From Deltaproteobacteria bacterium (GTDB lineage Bacteria; Desulfobacterota; Syntrophobacteria; Syntrophobacterales; Syntrophobacteraceae): a DNA stretch of 64,000 bases. The translations under genes and the position numbers were made by a program. The stretch lies in assembly GCA_021777755.1 (NCBI GenBank), contig JAJYDE010000002.1:62001-126000 (forward strand). The letters are read 5' to 3'. Below, piece by piece: positions 35,893 to 45,303 of the stretch. The first letter of the stretch is position 1; each line of letters opens with the position of its first letter. The notes under the pieces are model-generated. The model ran no database searches and was not told where the DNA came from. It saw nothing but the letters and a program-made list of their open reading frames with translations.

Positions 35893-38784
35893 TCAACCCG
35901 GACTGTCTCCCAGGCTCATCTCCGGACTTATCCCCAGTATGGTGCATGGAAGCGGCTGATCGGCCTGAATACATACATTATCGTCAACGGTGTATTGCTG
36001 ATAGACGATCAACCGTTGGGTTCCAGTGGTAAGCGGAATCGGACCACCCATATCGACGGTCGGCCCCCATTCTTTTATTTCCGTCATGGTGTTGAAATTC
36101 GGTCCGACTTTGAGGCCCCTCGTGTCCTCTACTTTCAGACTGATAGCCTTTAGCGTTTTGCGGTAGTCAATGGCCTGCATTGCCATGCTTTGCGGCATCA
36201 TCGGAAGGCTTTGCATCTGCGCCACATACGGCAGGCCCACCGTTATCGTTCCGGCTGGGGCCTGGAGCGTAATTTGCCCGTTTACCACAATCTGCGGTGA
36301 CATTACATTGCCGTCGGCAAGGATGCTCACGGTGGCCCCGTTCAAATGCTCCAGACCGGATACGGTCATGGTCGGACTTCCCGAATACTGTAGAGCCGAG
36401 TCCAAAAACCAGGCGCGGGTCACATCGGAAGCGCCCATGGTCCCCATGTTCCTCGAATCCATCCTTTCCACATACTTCACCGGCTGGCCGCCGTTTATTC
36501 CCGGAATCGTCCTTTGGACCACAAAATAAACCGAATCGACGTTTACCCCCGCGATTTGCTGTTCCGGGATGCTGGCCACGGACAAAAACCGGTCAAGCCC
36601 CGAATTCCCAGGGGAATCATGATGTGCCCAGGCATAGACGTTTTGTTCTTTGAGATAGGTAAAGCTGAGCAGCACCCCATCATCTCTTATCGTCCAAATC
36701 TGGTACCATGGCTGCTCGGCGTAGGCCCATCTGACCATCGTGTGCCCGAAGAAAAGGTGTTGGGCGAGGACGCTCATATCGGTCCCGGTGTAGACGTTCA
36801 TCCAAAAATTGTATGCCAAGTCCCGAACGATGGAACCCTTGGCTTGCACGTAGAGAATATCGTAGTTGACAACTATGGGCGGCAGGTCTGCGGTTCCGAT
36901 CCATGTTTGCGGAATCACCACGGTATTACCCGGTGTGATCGGTTGGGGCTGCGTGATGTATCCGGTAAGGATGCGCCAAATCCCCCCGGAGGTAAATATC
37001 AAAAGGTCATTCATCGGAACAAGGTGCTTTATCGCGTTGACCTGCTGAGCGGCAATCGTGAGGGTTATGGCATCCGAACTTTGGGAAGGGTTGGTTACAT
37101 CCATGTTGCCATAGTCGGCGGGTTGCGTCATCCAGATGGTTTGAGGCGAGTTTGCGGACCCCGCGAAACATTTTCTTTGCTGGAAGTAACAACAACATGA
37201 GGGGTAGTTCCCCGTCGGATCCATCGAGGCGGTAAACGCGGCCCCCGAGCCCGTGCTTTGAGTAAACACAAGGGGGGCGCCATCCACATAACCATGAGGC
37301 GCGGAGCCGCTCACCTTGATTTTGGTAATCGCTCCGCTGACGATCACCGGCGTGAAAGTTACCCCGCTCCCCTGCGCCGTCGCGCATGTGACGGTTCCGA
37401 AATAATCCTGCCCCATGGAATCGACGGTCGCGGTGACTGTCGTGTTCGTAACCCCGAAGAGGGTTATGCTCTGCACGTTTATATGCGCTGCGGCCCCTGT
37501 ACCGGTTCCACCGGTCAGTATCTTTGGCGACTGGTAGTTCTGACCTCCGTTTGCAATCGTCACGGCGGTTATGGCTCCGTTCGTAACGGAAGGAGTAAGG
37601 ATCGCGCCGGTCCCCGTCACATCGCTTGCGTAAAGTGTCGTATTGGAGGTATAGCCAGAGCCTCCGTTTGTCACCGTTACCGTTGCAATGGGACCGGAGT
37701 TGAACGGATCGGTATGAGTCGGGGGTGCCTGCCCGAAGTCCGGCGCTATCTGCGTGTCGGTAAACGTTGGCGAAGTGCTCTGCCCGATATAGCCGTACAT
37801 TGCCCCGGACGCGACGGGGCCAGTCTGCGGATTGGCCTTGTAGATATAGTAGAGATCGGCGGCGGTGATCTCGTCCCAAATGATAACATTTTCGCTCCCT
37901 GTATTATAGTCGAGCAAGCACGACTGCACGCTCGCCGGAAAGGAAGCCAGCGATTGAGAGGGCGGCGACAGGGAAAGGGCCGTTACAACGTATGAGTAAT
38001 AGAATTGCTGGCCGGTCGGAGAATTGGTCCCGGCGTTATGCGAAGCGCTCACGCCGGTTGGCGGGGAAATCTTTGCGGAAAAGGATACTTCGCTCATAGT
38101 CCATGCGTAATGAGCCGTCCGACCAAGGTCTTGAGGGGGATAATCGGGGTGGCACAGGGTCAGGGTATCGTTTGATTGGGTCCATTTGAGTTCATCGACG
38201 TCGGCGCCGTTATAAGGAGTCGTGAGCGTGAAGACCCTCGCCACCGTCCCGCCCGAACCCGAATAGGCGGCATAGCCGGTAGTGTCGATTGCACTTAAAC
38301 CATCAAGATCGGTGAGGCTGAAGGTGGTGGTGGTGGCATTTATGATTAGATACTGTCTGCCGGGTGTCGAATCAAGGGCGGAGCCCGTCCCTGCGATAAA
38401 GACCTGATCTCCGTTGCTGTACCCGTGGGCGGAGCCTGTCGCTACAACCCCGGGGTTGGCATTGGATACCGAACTGATCGACATTGCGGGTTCGAGCACG
38501 TGGCCTCCGTCCATAATGACGCGCATATATTGGTGCCCGAACTCAAGAATGTATGTTTGCTCCAGGTTGAATTGAAACGGGATGAGATGAACCGGATTGC
38601 TCGAATCCTTGCACCTTCCGACGAACATCGTGCCCGCACGGTTGCTGATACCCCCTTGCGGCCAAACAAAAAAGTTTCGAAGAAGCTTGGCCCCCTGATG
38701 ATACTTGTCGAGATCAACCCTGGAATAGAGTGCGGGGGCGAGTTCTCCGGCGGCATAGGAAGGTTCTATAAAATTGACGGGCAT
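35893..38784 (-). CDS. Phage tail protein, tail tubular B / stabilisation type, with inserted Gly-rich repeats
   Basis: 963 aa from the ATG at 38784 (GGAGG upstream). The N-terminal pattern FIEPSYAAGELAPALYSRVDL, KLLRNFFVWPQGGISNRAGT and FQFNLEQTYILEFG is that of the widespread podovirus nozzle/stabilisation protein. Residues about 370-515 hold repeated beta motifs of the form NGGSGYTS...TGTGA...VTNGAITAVTI, which resemble adhesive tail repeats. The C-terminal part returns to nozzle-like sequence (MNDLLIFTSGGIWRI, GSIVRDLAYNFW, VSGLEHLNGATVSILADG). Confidence 0.75.
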   Translation of the reverse strand: MPVNFIEPSYAAGELAPALYSRVDLDKYHQGAKLLRNFFVWPQGGISNRAGTMFVGRCKDSSNPVHLIPFQFNLEQTYILEFGHQYMRVIMDGGHVLEPAMSISSVSNANPGVVATGSAHGYSNGDQVFIAGTGSALDSTPGRQYLIINATTTTFSLTDLDGLSAIDTTGYAAYSGSGGTVARVFTLTTPYNGADVDELKWTQSNDTLTLCHPDYPPQDLGRTAHYAWTMSEVSFSAKISPPTGVSASHNAGTNSPTGQQFYYSYVVTALSLSPPSQSLASFPASVQSCLLDYNTGSENVIIWDEITAADLYYIYKANPQTGPVASGAMYGYIGQSTSPTFTDTQIAPDFGQAPPTHTDPFNSGPIATVTVTNGGSGYTSNTTLYASDVTGTGAILTPSVTNGAITAVTIANGGQNYQSPKILTGGTGTGAAAHINVQSITLFGVTNTTVTATVDSMGQDYFGTVTCATAQGSGVTFTPVIVSGAITKIKVSGSAPHGYVDGAPLVFTQSTGSGAAFTASMDPTGNYPSCCCYFQQRKCFAGSANSPQTIWMTQPADYGNMDVTNPSQSSDAITLTIAAQQVNAIKHLVPMNDLLIFTSGGIWRILTGYITQPQPITPGNTVVIPQTWIGTADLPPIVVNYDILYVQAKGSIVRDLAYNFWMNVYTGTDMSVLAQHLFFGHTMVRWAYAEQPWYQIWTIRDDGVLLSFTYLKEQNVYAWAHHDSPGNSGLDRFLSVASIPEQQIAGVNVDSVYFVVQRTIPGINGGQPVKYVERMDSRNMGTMGASDVTRAWFLDSALQYSGSPTMTVSGLEHLNGATVSILADGNVMSPQIVVNGQITLQAPAGTITVGLPYVAQMQSLPMMPQSMAMQAIDYRKTLKAISLKVEDTRGLKVGPNFNTMTEIKEWGPTVDMGGPIPLTTGTQRLIVYQQYTVDDNVCIQADQPLPCTILGISPEMSLGDSPG

Positions 38785-38837
38785 CGTCGCCTCCACATAC
38801 TCAGGTCAAAATTCAAATTTTCCACTCGCGCTTTGAC

Positions 38838-40301
38838 TTACAAATTCAGCATGAATCCGCACACGTTGACACCCGGGGTTCCCGACAGATTGCTGTTCTT
38901 GTACCAAAAAGCATTCGTACCAAGAAATGGAAGTTCGAACTGCCCCTGGCCTGTCGCCCCTGTCTCAGGGGCATACATCACAAAATAGTCGTTTGCACCG
39001 TCCGCGCTAAACCCGAATGTGGCTTGCCCCGAGGCTGAAAAGAAAACAATTTGGAATAGACCCGCAACGGCAATGGGCGCAAAAGATCCGCTGTTACATT
39101 CCGTATAAGAAGTCTGTGAGGAAAGAGTTACAAAAAGCGGTACATCAAACAAAAACTTGCTCCCGTACTGATGGAATTTGATGAAATGTGCGTTCGAATC
39201 GGTAAGAGCGCAACCAAGCAGTCGCGCGTAAGTGTAGCCGGCAACGAAGGTCTTGTTCACGTTGATCCACGAACTGGCGGCTGAAAGCAGGACGTTAATG
39301 CGGGTCCCGTCGCCAATAGCCCATATATAATACCAGGCATTGGCTGTCAGAGTCCCATTGTCGAGCCCCCCCGCCCCGAGGGTTGTCGCGTCGAGAGGTG
39401 CCGGAAGCACCGGCGATTCGGGGCCTGCCGCCCAAGTCTGACAGAGCTTTACACCCAAGGCGTTGGCCATCGTGATGGAAACCGAAGTCACCTGAAGTTT
39501 GGTGTTCGGAGCCGCCGCGTCGTTGGTGATCACCAGCCCTGTCATTGGGGGCAAAATTGCGGGAACCATGGGCTCGGAGTCCATCACATACACGTAAGTC
39601 CCATCCGTTACACAGTCGAGAACATCACCTTGGGCGAAAGTGACACTCTGGCCCTGGTGGCCGATGATGCTTCCCGCTCCAAGCCCGCTCCACCAGGTTG
39701 TAAAAGCCACCGTGGTGTTCGGGTCCCCGATTATGATCTTGAAAAAATTTCCGCCGGTCATGTCGGAGAAGCCGGTCATCGTCGTAGGCTGCGTGTTTGC
39801 GGTCTTGTAGACCGAACAAAGCCCTGCCAGGCTTTGAATCGCAAGATTTGCCGGAAAAGTCACCGGCTGGACTATGTTCGGAGTCGGGAGCGCCGACTCG
39901 ATAACCTGGGAGGCAAGCTGTTGCGTCTGCATTGTGAGATTATCCAGCGCCGCCTCCACCACCTGCGGATAGAATCCCCCCTGGTTCACAAAACTTGTAT
40001 TCTGCTGGTAAGGCACAATTCTTTGTATGGTGATTGTCCATCCGGTCGCCAGCGCACTGCCGCCCAGGGGATAACTCACAATCCCCCCCGGTGTGGAATT
40101 TGGCGCCCCGGGGATTCCGTTTCCGATTCCGGTTACCGAATATTGAGCGGCAGAAAGCACCGTAGTCGCGGGTGGCGATACGTTGTTGTCGGTTATCGAC
40201 ACCTGAATGTAGGCCGCCTTGCCCACAGGGAATGAGTACGGGAACTGGGTGGTAGCACCGTTGCCCTGATATGTCGCATAGCTTTGTGAACTCGTAAGCA
40301 T
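38838..40301 (-). CDS. Phage tail fibre protein with T7 gp17-like N-terminus
   Basis: 487 aa. The first ~150 residues (YATYQGNGATTQFPYSFPV, ITDNNVSPPATTVL, YPLGGSALATGWTITIQR, FVNQGGFYPQVVEAALDNL) match the T7-like fibre domain that attaches to the tail. The distal part is a beta-rich receptor-binding region without a recognised family. AGAGGAAGG precedes the ATG at 40301. It probably determines host range. Confidence 0.75.
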   Translation of the reverse strand: MLTSSQSYATYQGNGATTQFPYSFPVGKAAYIQVSITDNNVSPPATTVLSAAQYSVTGIGNGIPGAPNSTPGGIVSYPLGGSALATGWTITIQRIVPYQQNTSFVNQGGFYPQVVEAALDNLTMQTQQLASQVIESALPTPNIVQPVTFPANLAIQSLAGLCSVYKTANTQPTTMTGFSDMTGGNFFKIIIGDPNTTVAFTTWWSGLGAGSIIGHQGQSVTFAQGDVLDCVTDGTYVYVMDSEPMVPAILPPMTGLVITNDAAAPNTKLQVTSVSITMANALGVKLCQTWAAGPESPVLPAPLDATTLGAGGLDNGTLTANAWYYIWAIGDGTRINVLLSAASSWINVNKTFVAGYTYARLLGCALTDSNAHFIKFHQYGSKFLFDVPLFVTLSSQTSYTECNSGSFAPIAVAGLFQIVFFSASGQATFGFSADGANDYFVMYAPETGATGQGQFELPFLGTNAFWYKNSNLSGTPGVNVCGFMLNL

Positions 40302-40322
40302 GGATCGCCTTCCTCTTTAACC

Positions 40323-42353
40323 CTACTGTAAATTTATGTCCATGGGGTAGATATTAAGTGTTGGCGCCACGGTATTGGTTATCTGCAAGCTATCGTTTGG
40401 AGAAAGCATGAATATCCCTGCCATCTCCCCGGTTGGAGCCGTTGTGGAACCTCTTACGATATTTATGGATGATACCGTCCCACCACTCACTATCGCTTGG
40501 ACGACTTTTTTGGTGGTATTTTGATAATTGTATGTTCCAGTACTGACGGTTGGAGTCAGCACAGTTGCCAATGGTTGAGCCTGTCCTGATGCGGTGCAGT
40601 TTATCCACCCGGCCGATAAGACCTGAATAACCATATTACTCCCGACAGGTGTTCCAGCTTCAACATTTATCCCTAAAAACTCCCTTAAACGTGTTATTTG
40701 ATCTGTCAACGCCCCGGAAGCAGGTATTTGTTCAGGACTCTCGAAATAATAGACCCCATTTGGAAAACCGCGCAATGCCGCCTGGCCAGGTATATAAGGT
40801 GCAAATACATACTGATTGGTCGAATTCGTATAAGTATATCCAATCAGGCCAACATTTCGCAAATATTGACCTCCGCTCACAATTCGCACCCACATGCCGA
40901 ACTTCGCTCGATTTACCCCCGAGACCATGGAACCGTTGTTATCCCATAGCTGAATGTTACCAAGAGAGCCGAAGCCCGTGGAAGGCGTAAGAGATCCTAC
41001 CGTCGTGATATTTATCTGCAAACCCGGGTTTAGCGCCTGCACCGTAAAATTCAGATTTGAATTACATGCCCCGTAAAGGCTCGCCCCTGTCGGAAGCGTC
41101 CCCGCCGCCCCTGTTTGAGGACCACCGGTGTAGTAGTTTACCGATGAGGAGCCCGTCAAATTGACATTGGGCCCATTGAGGGTTTCGGAATTATTCTGGA
41201 TAGTTATATTTTGACGCATCCAGGCGGCCAACAGGGCGCCGCTAAGAATCGCTCCTTCAGCATTGGGATGAACCGCTCCATCCGTATAGATCTGCGGCCC
41301 AGCCGCCATAGGCCCGGCGTTAAGCGTTTGGGACACATCCACAGTGTAGGTTCCCGCTCCGCCGGTTCCGGTCCCGTAGCCGGTGATAATTTCCGGGTAT
41401 TGGGCGACACTATTTCCTTGCCAAATTTGATCCCCGAGCGCGAGAGAGCCCACTTGGTTGCCTAAGTAGGTGCCCATGGCCGTAACGGTAAGAGTCGTTC
41501 CCGATTGGCTTGCGGTAAAGGGAACGCCCAGGGGCATCGCGGGGGCTGACGGGTTTTGATAAGCGATACCGAGGTTTACCCCCCAGATGGAGTTCTGGCC
41601 TTGATACGAACAAATATAGGACGTAATCTGCCCCCAATTGGCCACAAGCGAACTGCTATTGTAGAGAAAGGACGGTCTGGGAGAAAGCAGAACTATTTTG
41701 ACATTCGGGAAAAATGACCTGACATTGTTTATCCATGTCTGGATTTCGGATTCCATGGTCGATACGCTTGTTCCAGCCACCAGATCGTTTTCGAGCAACG
41801 CCACACCTATGACCATATCAGGCACTACATTGTTTTGCTGCAGGAACGGCAGCCATTGAACGTTTGGTGAGGTACTTGCGATTTCATTGTTGATCGTGGC
41901 AAGGGTAGCGCCCGGATGACCAAAATTCCCGTACATATCCATATTTCCGGCGCCGGTATATTGCGTGATTCCGTTTGTGGTAAGTGAATCCGTAACTTTT
42001 CGAAATTCAAGCTTGTTCGGCGCCTGCATCATGGCGTTGGCCACTTCCGAAAGTTGCGAGAACTGATCGGGGTTGTAGCCATTTATCTGGCCGTTGGAGT
42101 TGATCGAATTTCCGCAGGTCACTATCCGAAGCGGAAATTGTGATACGATGGGAACGGTTAGACTCAGATTGCCGTTCCCATCGTTTTGAATTGCGGCAGG
42201 ATTGGCGGACCCTATGCTTATGGCCCCGAATTTCCAGTCGGTGGCAGTGCTTTGGTTGTGGGGAATAGAGCCCCCGCCACTGCCGAACGGCCCTCCCCGG
42301 GCCACACCGGTCAGAAGCAAAACGATTATAAATGTCACAAAATTCTTCTTCAC
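40323..42353 (-). CDS. SGNH-hydrolase-like protein with N-terminal signal sequence, in the phage tail locus
   Basis: 676 aa, GTG start with AGGAGGG upstream. The N-terminus (KKNFVTFIIVLLLTGVARG) is a typical Sec signal peptide. Residues about 75-375 resemble an SGNH/GDSL hydrolase: VTCGNSIN (GDS block, with N for D), MVIGVALLENDLVAG (GxND-like) and DGAVHPNAEG (Asp/His block). The remainder is beta-rich. It could be a fibre-associated esterase acting on surface polysaccharide, or an exported enzyme. The combination with a signal peptide is odd for a virion protein. Confidence 0.6.
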   Translation of the reverse strand: MKKNFVTFIIVLLLTGVARGGPFGSGGGSIPHNQSTATDWKFGAISIGSANPAAIQNDGNGNLSLTVPIVSQFPLRIVTCGNSINSNGQINGYNPDQFSQLSEVANAMMQAPNKLEFRKVTDSLTTNGITQYTGAGNMDMYGNFGHPGATLATINNEIASTSPNVQWLPFLQQNNVVPDMVIGVALLENDLVAGTSVSTMESEIQTWINNVRSFFPNVKIVLLSPRPSFLYNSSSLVANWGQITSYICSYQGQNSIWGVNLGIAYQNPSAPAMPLGVPFTASQSGTTLTVTAMGTYLGNQVGSLALGDQIWQGNSVAQYPEIITGYGTGTGGAGTYTVDVSQTLNAGPMAAGPQIYTDGAVHPNAEGAILSGALLAAWMRQNITIQNNSETLNGPNVNLTGSSSVNYYTGGPQTGAAGTLPTGASLYGACNSNLNFTVQALNPGLQINITTVGSLTPSTGFGSLGNIQLWDNNGSMVSGVNRAKFGMWVRIVSGGQYLRNVGLIGYTYTNSTNQYVFAPYIPGQAALRGFPNGVYYFESPEQIPASGALTDQITRLREFLGINVEAGTPVGSNMVIQVLSAGWINCTASGQAQPLATVLTPTVSTGTYNYQNTTKKVVQAIVSGGTVSSINIVRGSTTAPTGEMAGIFMLSPNDSLQITNTVAPTLNIYPMDINLQ

Positions 42354-42362
42354 CGGTCCCTC

Positions 42363-42695
42363 CTATGCATAGAATGTCAGGGTCACAATACCTGCGATAT
42401 CGCTTACGATGCTGATGAAGGCCGCGCCCGTGCAACTTCGACTGTCGGGCATGCGCTCCGGTGCGCTCCCGTCAAGAATGTTGGTCGAAGGAATCGAGAT
42501 CGTCGAATTGGTAAATTTGACAAATTGATTGGCCCCCGGGATCTGCCCGAAGACAACGAGGTTGGCGCCTGTCGGAATCTGGATATGCTGACTCGCGCTC
42601 GCAGCCAGGTCAACCGCATAGATCGTATCCGAAGGGGGCAGGTTGCCTATAAGCGGGTTCATAAACCCGTCCAACCCTTGCACCGCTCTTATCAT
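42363..42695 (-). CDS. Small phage tail-locus protein, unknown
   Basis: 110 aa, ATG with AAAGGAG upstream. It is beta-rich and hydrophilic (YAVDLAASASQHIQIPTGANL, VVFGQIPGANQFVKF), with a single C-terminal Cys. It is predicted to be a fibre tip, head-fibre or decoration protein from its position between tail tubular A and the SGNH protein. No family recognised; not a C-type lectin variable protein. Confidence 0.6.
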   Translation of the reverse strand: MIRAVQGLDGFMNPLIGNLPPSDTIYAVDLAASASQHIQIPTGANLVVFGQIPGANQFVKFTNSTISIPSTNILDGSAPERMPDSRSCTGAAFISIVSDIAGIVTLTFYA

Positions 42696-42758
42696 CGCTT
42701 TCTCCTTTCACGCGCTTTGATTCGTGATTCCGTCCCCTCACCCGAGCCCACGTTCCGA

Positions 42759-43580
42759 TCAGTTGTCATCCACAGGGTAAGGCGAAATTCCAGTATCCGG
42801 GATCGGCCCTCTTGCACGTATCCAATCAGGCGTATGGTTCGGGCTTGAAGGCTGCTCGTTTGCATCGACCGCCCTAGCCTGAGCCGCCAGCATGGTGGCC
42901 TTTTCAAGCATGGCCTTGTCCACCTGCTTATCGCCTATGAGCGCCCCTGTCAGATGCGCCCCCAGATAGTATGTAAACGCTTCGGAGAACTCATCGTCCC
43001 ATAGATCGGGGTCGTCGACAAAAGCGGTGTAGATAATCAGCGCTCCCTCGATGTTGCTCAAAATGACCTTGATCCGGTTTCCGAAAGCATCATGGTCCAT
43101 AGCGATGCGGTGGGACGCCCGGTTTTGCATTGATATATCGACCAGTTCCGAAGCAAATATCGAAGCGCTCACCATCCCCGGCCAGAATTGGACCACGCCA
43201 TTGTTGTAGCCAGGCTGATCGCAAGGGTATTTTACCTGCCTCAACCTCACGCAGTCACGCGGCCACGCGTATTCATACAGCCACGAGACGATTTGCGAAG
43301 GGGTGCTGCCGGCCGGGTCGGCCATGCTTAGAGGCACAAGAGGAATCGGAGACGTCCCGTTCGGATTTTCCGGCGTCCCGGGCGCCGCTGCAATCAAGGC
43401 GCCCTGAACCGTAGCCGTTGCGAACGACCAGGGCGCAAGTCGAAGCATTGCCCGGCAGCAGGCCTCGAAATGAAGAGTGCAAGCCTGAGCCTCCGGACTC
43501 GCCTCCCCCATCGAAGCAATGGAGGAGCGCGTCCCGATCACGGAAAGTGCACGGTTGCAAATGTCTACAAAACTTGCCAC
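42759..43580 (-). CDS. Phage tail tubular protein A-like (gatekeeper/adaptor)
   Basis: 273 aa, GTG start. The opening ASFVDICNRALSVIGTRSSIASM and EACCRAMLRLAPWSFAT are characteristic of the T7 gp11-like adaptor family that joins portal and nozzle. YAWPRDCVRLRQVKYP and EAFTYYLGAHLTGALIGDKQ are further family-like blocks. It precedes the fibre genes, the expected position. Confidence 0.75.
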   Translation of the reverse strand: MASFVDICNRALSVIGTRSSIASMGEASPEAQACTLHFEACCRAMLRLAPWSFATATVQGALIAAAPGTPENPNGTSPIPLVPLSMADPAGSTPSQIVSWLYEYAWPRDCVRLRQVKYPCDQPGYNNGVVQFWPGMVSASIFASELVDISMQNRASHRIAMDHDAFGNRIKVILSNIEGALIIYTAFVDDPDLWDDEFSEAFTYYLGAHLTGALIGDKQVDKAMLEKATMLAAQARAVDANEQPSSPNHTPDWIRARGPIPDTGISPYPVDDN

Positions 43581-43647
43581 GGGCTAACTCCAGTCAGAAA
43601 TCACAAATCACTGCCTGCGCATCATCGATGCCCCTGATGTCCAGTTC

Positions 43648-43899
43648 TTAATTGCTACTCATGGTCGGATACATCCGGTCGAGCATTGCGGCCTGCTCCA
43701 TTCCCTCGGCATGGTCCGCAGTCTCGCGCGCATTTTCAAGGGTCTCCAGGTTCAATTTCTTCGCCGCCTCTATCGCCCTCTGGTGCCGCTGGGGGTCCTT
43801 TCTTATGGCATGCGCGTGGGCCAGATGATGCGCATCCTCTTCTGCCTTGCGGCCCTCCTCATCGTTCCAATCAGCCTTATGGGCTTCGGCAACTGCCAT
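43648..43899 (-). CDS. Small charged phage protein ending in MYPTMSSN
   Basis: 83 aa from the ATG at 43899, which has AAGGAG upstream; the frame continues further up without such a signal. It is highly charged and helical (HKADWNDEEGRKAEEDAHHLAHAHAIR, split here only by description), with many His. The last residues MYPTMSSN closely match the end of the phage scaffold protein (MYPTMNSV). No family is recognised. It may bind the same partner as the scaffold tail. Confidence 0.6.
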   Translation of the reverse strand: MAVAEAHKADWNDEEGRKAEEDAHHLAHAHAIRKDPQRHQRAIEAAKKLNLETLENARETADHAEGMEQAAMLDRMYPTMSSN

Positions 43900-43993
43900 T
43901 TCTTTCTCCTTCAGTTCGTTCCAAATCAAGGGTCCCCTTGTCATTGGACACGGGCCAGTAGAAATTACTTCGTGTCTTTCGTTCCGTTGTGTA

Positions 43994-44200
43994 TTAGCCT
44001 AAAAGCGTCTTACCGCTTGCCGTCGTGTTGGCCTTGGCCTGCAACCCTTGCGGTCCGGTAAGGATCGTACCCGCCGCTCCGTATTCCATCGCCGCCAGTG
44101 TCTCCTCCTTGCTCGCCGCGTTCCGCACGCCCTGATCGGGCAAGCTTGGAGGAGGAGGTGTTACCGGCTGCGCAGGCACTGATATGCTTGGCGCTCCCAT
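43994..44200 (-). CDS. Small Pro-rich phage protein
   Basis: 68 aa, ATG with AAAAGGAG upstream. It has a Pro-rich N-terminus (PAQPVTPPPPS) and a C-terminus GAAGTILTGPQGL...GKTLLG that resembles short proteins found near tail genes of many podoviruses and siphoviruses. The function is unknown. Confidence 0.6.
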   Translation of the reverse strand: MGAPSISVPAQPVTPPPPSLPDQGVRNAASKEETLAAMEYGAAGTILTGPQGLQAKANTTASGKTLLG

Positions 44201-44291
44201 CAGTTGCTCCTTTTCACTCTGTCGATCTGACGCCGCCCTCCACTCACCACACCAGCCGACTCTACTCCGGCGAAAATACTATCCTGATCTT

Positions 44292-44531
44292 TCATCTGGT
44301 CACCTTGCTTATGGGGGGCAGCCCCTCATGAGAATGCTTGTTGAACGTGTCCCAAACATCTTGTATCGAAACCGAAAAGCGTTCCTCCCGCCTTTCGCAC
44401 TCTTGCCTTTCCTGCTTGCCGTCCATCTTGTCCTCCAGCTTGGAGAGCCGCTGGAGGATCATCACAAGCAGGAAACTGATCAATGCGCCAAAAGAGCTTA
44501 TGACTCCAGTGAGCATGTATAGGGCCGTCAT
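44292..44531 (-). CDS. Small membrane protein, probable lysis accessory
   Basis: 79 aa. One N-terminal membrane helix (MLTGVISSFGALISFLLVMIL) is followed by a charged coiled coil. It starts by ATGA overlap with the lysozyme gene, so it is co-translated. By position it is a holin-like or i-spanin-like protein; the topology (single N-terminal helix, cytoplasmic or periplasmic coil) does not separate these. Confidence 0.6.
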   Translation of the reverse strand: MTALYMLTGVISSFGALISFLLVMILQRLSKLEDKMDGKQERQECERREERFSVSIQDVWDTFNKHSHEGLPPISKVTR

Positions 44532-44995
44532 TTGATCGCCTGCATTCTAGCCGCGAGTCGCGCGGCTCGTTTGGGCCCCTGAGTAGCAAAGCGGCTTTGC
44601 AGGATCGAAAGGGCTGCCCCTTTCCAGTTCGCAGCGGCAACACAGGAGCGTAGATGCTTCCATTCCCAAAGCTCGTACATGAGATCGAAGGCCATATTCA
44701 CAAGAATGCGCTGGGCTTCGTCCGGAAATCCCGCAAACCCTTCGAAAACCTGCCCGCAGCAAGTTACCGCCGCTCCGATGTCCTCGGAAAACCACTCCTT
44801 TATGAGTGTGTCCGGGATGCCGGTCCTAAGCCATCCCGCAATCTCCGACCACGCTGCTCCGTGGGCCTCGAGGTTGTGCCCTATGCCCGCAGTCCATATG
44901 CCCATGGTGTCTCGGTATGGAGTGGACCTGATCCCTTCATCGACAGCAATTTGGGTCCTCAAGGCCGAATCATCTTTAAGTTGGTCAAGATTCAT
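44528..44995 (-). CDS. Phage lysozyme (endolysin), GH24
   Basis: 155 aa. Residues 20-35 contain the T4-lysozyme catalytic triad with identical spacing: Glu20 in AVDEGIR, Asp29 in PYRDT and Thr35 in WTAGIGH (T4: 11, 20, 26). The C-terminal helical domain has ILVNMAFDL. No signal peptide, so release should depend on a holin. It is flanked by two small membrane proteins, forming a lysis cassette. Confidence 0.87.
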   Translation of the reverse strand: MNLDQLKDDSALRTQIAVDEGIRSTPYRDTMGIWTAGIGHNLEAHGAAWSEIAGWLRTGIPDTLIKEWFSEDIGAAVTCCGQVFEGFAGFPDEAQRILVNMAFDLMYELWEWKHLRSCVAAANWKGAALSILQSRFATQGPKRAARLAARMQAIK

Positions 44996-45028
44996 AAGCT
45001 TTTCCCTCCAGGATGGCGCGGCTCGGCT

Positions 45029-45262
45029 CTACTGCCCCTCGGGCCTTTGCGGCTGCAGAACATGCAACTTCTCTATCTCCGTCTTCAGTTCCGCAATCTG
45101 GGCCGCAAGCCCCACAGCATCACACGGTGACGAATAAAGCCTTCCAAGGCACAGGACGATCGAATGCACGATCCCCCCCACCCTGCTCTTTGTCAGAATC
45201 GGAATGAACTCGGAGACGATGAGACAGACCAAGGCCGCTATGAAATTCGGATTAAAGTGCAT
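45029..45262 (-). CDS. Small membrane protein, candidate holin
   Basis: 77 aa from the ATG at 45262 (GGAG upstream; the longer frame lacks a signal). One or two membrane helices (FIAALVCLIVSEFIPIL and IVHSIVLCLGRLY) and a C-terminal coiled coil (AAQIAELKTEIEKLHVLQ). Its position directly upstream of the lysozyme gene supports a holin role, but no family signature is certain. Confidence 0.55.
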   Translation of the reverse strand: MHFNPNFIAALVCLIVSEFIPILTKSRVGGIVHSIVLCLGRLYSSPCDAVGLAAQIAELKTEIEKLHVLQPQRPEGQ

Positions 45263-45303
45263 TTGATTCTCCAAAGCCCCGGCCTTCACCGGGGCGTCCT
45301 GTA

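Noticed and set aside
36514-37200. Long plus-strand open frames opposite the phage tail genes
   Set aside because: They are shadows of the minus-strand tail gene, which has the ribosome binding site and family motifs.
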